A stretch of 25,189 bases of DNA from Candidatus Omnitrophota bacterium (GTDB lineage Bacteria > Omnitrophota > Gorgyraeia > 2-02-FULL-51-18): the NCBI GenBank assembly GCA_023247935.1, contig JAHFFM010000005.1, positions 1 through 25,189 of the forward strand, read 5' to 3'. The first letter of the stretch is position 1. Each line of letters begins with the position of its first letter. Below are positions 22,858-25,189 of the stretch, in pieces. The notes beneath the pieces are model-generated. The model made no database searches. It saw only the letters and a program-made list of their open reading frames with translations, and was not told the DNA's origin. A program made the position numbers and the translations under genes.

Positions 22858-23132
22858 CATTGTTTTCAAAGCAATACGGCATTGACACGAATTCTCCTGA
22901 TTCCGAGATTGCCGATGTTTGCGGCGAGTTCGCGAACGTGGTGGCGGGAGGTTTCAAAAAGGAACTGGTGGATCTTGGTTTCGCGGAAATGCAGATAGAC
23001 ATTCCAGCCAATCATTACAAGGAATTCACCCAAAAGTTCAAGCTGGTTTTACACAATAAGTACGAACTGATTTTTACGCACGGAGGGGCCGATATTTTGA
23101 AAGTCGAGGCGGCCATGGAATCTCCAGAGTAA
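22854..23132 (+). CDS. Half-size CheX/CheC-like protein
   Basis: This 92-residue protein contains EIADVCGEFANVVAGGFKKEL, with the ExxN phosphatase signature (E25, N28) on a predicted helix, followed by strands ending in YELIFTHGG. The first half of the CheX fold is missing, so it looks like the active-site helix plus the second strand set. It might dimerise to rebuild a fold, regulate the full-length copies, or be a degraded duplicate. The frame is open and tightly coupled (ATGA) to the copy upstream, which argues against decay. Family assignment rests on a short motif. Confidence 0.65.
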   Translation: MTLFSKQYGIDTNSPDSEIADVCGEFANVVAGGFKKELVDLGFAEMQIDIPANHYKEFTQKFKLVLHNKYELIFTHGGADILKVEAAMESPE

Positions 23133-23155
23133 ATATAAAAAAGGGGAGGGATGTG

Positions 23156-23533
23156 ATGAAGATACTGATCGTGGACGATTCGGGCGTGCAGCGCAAGATG
23201 ATTATGAAAATTATCCAGGAAGCCGGTTTTTCGCAGCCGGTGTTGGAAGCCTCAAATGGGCAGGAAGCCGTGCAGGTGCTGGGCACCAACTTTCAGGATA
23301 TAGGACTGATTCTTTGTGATTGGAACATGCCGGTGATGTCGGGAATCGATTTTGTGGAGGGGGTAGGCAAAGTTCCTCAATTATCGAAAATTCCGATTGT
23401 GATGGTCACGACCGAGGGCACTGAATCCAGGATTAAAGAGGCCCGCTCAAAATACCCGACACTGGTCGGTTATGTGACGAAGCCCTTTACGGCGGATCAG
23501 CTTCGAAATACCATCAGTCCTTTTATCAAATAA
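23156..23533 (+). CDS. cheY: Chemotaxis response regulator CheY
   Basis: This 125-residue receiver has D7-D8 (VDDSG), phosphoacceptor D55 (LCDWNMPVMSG), T85-T86 (MVTTEG) and K109 (VTKP). The DWNMPxMxG and TTEG segments are typical of CheY proper. I prefer ATG 23156 over the in-frame GTG at 23153 because AGGGGAGGG at 23142-23150 sits five bases upstream. It is flanked by CheX-type phosphatases, which are its likely partners. The final target may be a flagellar switch, a pilus or the secretion machine; nothing in the window settles it. Confidence 0.95.
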   Translation: MKILIVDDSGVQRKMIMKIIQEAGFSQPVLEASNGQEAVQVLGTNFQDIGLILCDWNMPVMSGIDFVEGVGKVPQLSKIPIVMVTTEGTESRIKEARSKYPTLVGYVTKPFTADQLRNTISPFIK

Positions 23534-23563
23534 AAAAATTGTTTTAGGAAAAGGGGGTTTCTT

Positions 23564-24139
23564 ATGGGATCCAGACAGCAAGCCACCATGGCATACGTCC
23601 AAGAGGCCATGAACCAGCTTTTAACCACGACTTTTAAGGAAGCGCCGGAGTTTTTATCCGCGACACAGGAAGGGCTCGATTCTTCCGTGGAGGTGATTGC
23701 ATCCATGGGTTTGACCGGCTCGCTTGACGCTTCTTTGGCGGTTGGAGTCAGTCGGAAAGGCGCAAATTTGCTAGTTTCAAAGATGCTGGGTTCGGACCCC
23801 GGGGAATTCAATCAGGATACGGTGGATGGCGTTGGCGAGCTTGTGAACATGTTCGCCGGCATTATAAAAACCAAATTCGAGGACAGCGGCTGTGTTTTTA
23901 TTCTCAGTTTGCCAGTGGTTGTCACTGGCACGGTTCCTATGTCCATCCAGAGGCTCGTGAAGTCCGAGGGCGTTGTTCTCTCCGCCAGGATTTTTGGGAT
24001 TATTTTGGATATATTTTTCTTTTACTCGCGGCCCAGTATGGGGCTGGCAAGATTATCCGACGTGATTTCCAAAGGGTTGTCCAGCAAGGATGCGACGGAA
24101 GCTTTAATGAAAATGCTGGCCCAGAAACCAAAAATTTGA
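23564..24139 (+). CDS. cheX: CheX-family CheY-P phosphatase, second copy
   Basis: This 191-residue protein is a paralogue of the product of 22285-22857, with the same order of blocks: SMGLTGSLDASLAV, VSKMLGSDPG, and VDGVGELVNMFAG carrying E92 and N95, then LSLPVVVTG. The ExxN active-site pair is intact. An AAGGGGG ribosome binding site precedes the ATG. It ends one base before the stop of the opposing TPR gene, and no hairpin separates the convergent genes. Confidence 0.87.
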   Translation: MGSRQQATMAYVQEAMNQLLTTTFKEAPEFLSATQEGLDSSVEVIASMGLTGSLDASLAVGVSRKGANLLVSKMLGSDPGEFNQDTVDGVGELVNMFAGIIKTKFEDSGCVFILSLPVVVTGTVPMSIQRLVKSEGVVLSARIFGIILDIFFFYSRPSMGLARLSDVISKGLSSKDATEALMKMLAQKPKI

Positions 24140-24140
24140 A

Positions 24141-24839
24141 TTATGGATTGACTACGGATTGTTGGTTTTGAGGCACATTTTTCGAGGCTTTTTTCTTCTT
24201 GGCTTCTTTGTTTTTAATCCAGTGCTCAAGTTCAAGCGCCTTATCTTCGAATTTAAGCTTAGAAAGTTCATCCACCTGCTGCAGAGCCATTGTCAGGTCT
24301 CCGGACCAATAATAGGCGCTTCCTAAGCCCTGGAAAGCGTCCGGAAATTTTGGATTCAATTGCGCGGCCTTTTGGTAAGCTTCTATGGCTTTATCAAATT
24401 TTAAATCCGTGGCATAAACTTTTCCAAGTTGATGCCAGGCTTGGTACGACTTCGGGTTTTGCTCAATCGCTTTCTGGTAAGCTTCGCTCGCCTTATCATA
24501 GGTTCCCTGATTGGAATAAATCACTCCTAAATTGTAATAGCCGGAATAAGACGGCTTTAATTCAACGGATTTGAGACAGGATTGAATGGCTTTGTCAAAA
24601 TCGCCCAGATTCGTCAAGGTGAGACCTAAAAGAAGATGTGCTTCAGCATTGTTCGGGTCCAGATTAACGGCTGTTTGAAATTCTCTGGCCGCTTCTTTAT
24701 ATTTTTTATCTTGGACGAATTTGCTTCCGGATTGCATGAAATCTTTGGGATCCGGCTTTTGCTGTTCTTGATCGGCCGCGAGGCAAATGGAGCAGCTGAG
24801 GATGCCCAAAAGGGCTAAAACTGTAAGCTTGTTGGCCAT
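24141..24839 (-). CDS. Secreted tetratricopeptide repeat protein
   Basis: This 232-residue protein has a signal peptide (about 1-21, LTVLALLGILSCSICLA) followed by about five TPR units (for example NNAEAHLLLGLTLTNLGDFDKAI, then SYQAWHQLGKVYATDLKFDKAI) and a lysine-rich tail. Cysteines near the cleavage region (SCSIC) leave a lipoprotein possible, though no clean lipobox is seen. TPRs mediate protein contacts; the partner is unknown. Its start lies inside the 3' end of the cyclophilin gene (25-base overlap), so the two are probably one operon running against the chemotaxis genes. Confidence 0.88.
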   Translation of the reverse strand: MANKLTVLALLGILSCSICLAADQEQQKPDPKDFMQSGSKFVQDKKYKEAAREFQTAVNLDPNNAEAHLLLGLTLTNLGDFDKAIQSCLKSVELKPSYSGYYNLGVIYSNQGTYDKASEAYQKAIEQNPKSYQAWHQLGKVYATDLKFDKAIEAYQKAAQLNPKFPDAFQGLGSAYYWSGDLTMALQQVDELSKLKFEDKALELEHWIKNKEAKKKKASKNVPQNQQSVVNP

Positions 24840-25189
24840 TTTTTCAAATAAAGCTTTAAGATTTTTTGGTCTGTTTTGGGACGGTCGTTGGTGCCGGTGG
24901 GTGTTTGTCCGATTTTTTGCAGAGTTTCAAATCCGGAAACCACTTCACCGAAGATAGTGTGTTTTTTATTCAGATGCGGGGTAGGGGCCAGGGTGATAAA
25001 AAACTGGCTTCCGTTGGTGTTGGGACCGGAGTTGGCCATAGCCAAAATGCCGCCTTTCTCAAATTGGACGTCATCACGCACTTCATCTGCGAAAGGCGCG
25101 CCCCAAATAGATTGGCCGCCGGTTCCGGTTCCCGTCGGATCTCCGCCTTGAATCATGAATTTATTGATGACGCGGTGAAATATCAGACC
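24815..25189 (-). CDS. Cyclophilin-type peptidyl-prolyl cis-trans isomerase, partial
   Basis: The frame is open to the window edge, so the N-terminus is missing; 124 residues are visible. It carries the cyclophilin core: FHRVINKFMIQGGDPTGTGTGG with the catalytic arginine, ILAMANSGPNTNGSQFFIT and HTIFGEVVSGFETL. This type speeds proline isomerisation during protein folding. Whether it is cytoplasmic or exported cannot be seen without the N-terminus, although co-occurrence with a secreted TPR protein hints at the envelope. Confidence 0.95.
   Translation of the reverse strand, partial: GLIFHRVINKFMIQGGDPTGTGTGGQSIWGAPFADEVRDDVQFEKGGILAMANSGPNTNGSQFFITLAPTPHLNKKHTIFGEVVSGFETLQKIGQTPTGTNDRPKTDQKILKLYLKKWPTSLQF

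Overview
This window reads as part of the chromosome of an uncultured Gram-negative-type bacterium of moderate GC, with markedly AT-rich intergenic spacers. The type II secretion (T2SS) pseudopilin operon, a PilM-like GspL, signal peptides and a periplasmic-type chemoreceptor all fit a diderm. The gene repertoire and style suggest a candidate phylum such as Omnitrophota, but this is inference; no rRNA or other phylogenetic marker is present.

Layout. (1) 1-353: AT-rich, gene-free leader with a terminator-like hairpin. (2) 354-4998: an F1-ATPase-like operon encoding a membrane-anchored b subunit fused to the C-terminal part of delta, then alpha, gamma and beta, with no a, c or epsilon gene in this window. 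(3) 4998-13866: a T2SS/type IV pilus-like operon directly coupled to atpD by a TGATG overlap: gspE carrying an extra C-terminal PilZ domain, gspF, a secreted HExxH peptidase, and gspG, I, J, K, L and M. No secretin or GspC is present. (4) 13888-14274: a single-domain response regulator. (5) 14479-20237: cheA (with an MshEN-like insert and two CheW domains), cheW, an MCP, and a secreted protein made of two copies of what looks like a chemoreceptor sensory domain, closed by a strong terminator. (6) 20387-24139: cheB, cheR, a CheX, a half-size CheX-like protein, cheY and a second full-length CheX. (7) 24141-25189, minus strand: a secreted TPR protein and a partial cyclophilin.

How it may work together. 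Most junctions are start/stop overlaps, so the F1-like genes and the secretion genes look like one transcription unit. Two proteins carry domains expected to bind cyclic di-GMP: PilZ on GspE and tandem MshEN motifs in CheA. The window can be read as an envelope pseudopilus or secretion machine with its own chemosensory array, both under c-di-GMP control, plus a reduced F1-like ATPase of unknown role. That integration is a hypothesis. The plain alternative is a split ATP synthase operon that happens to lie next to general secretion and chemotaxis genes.
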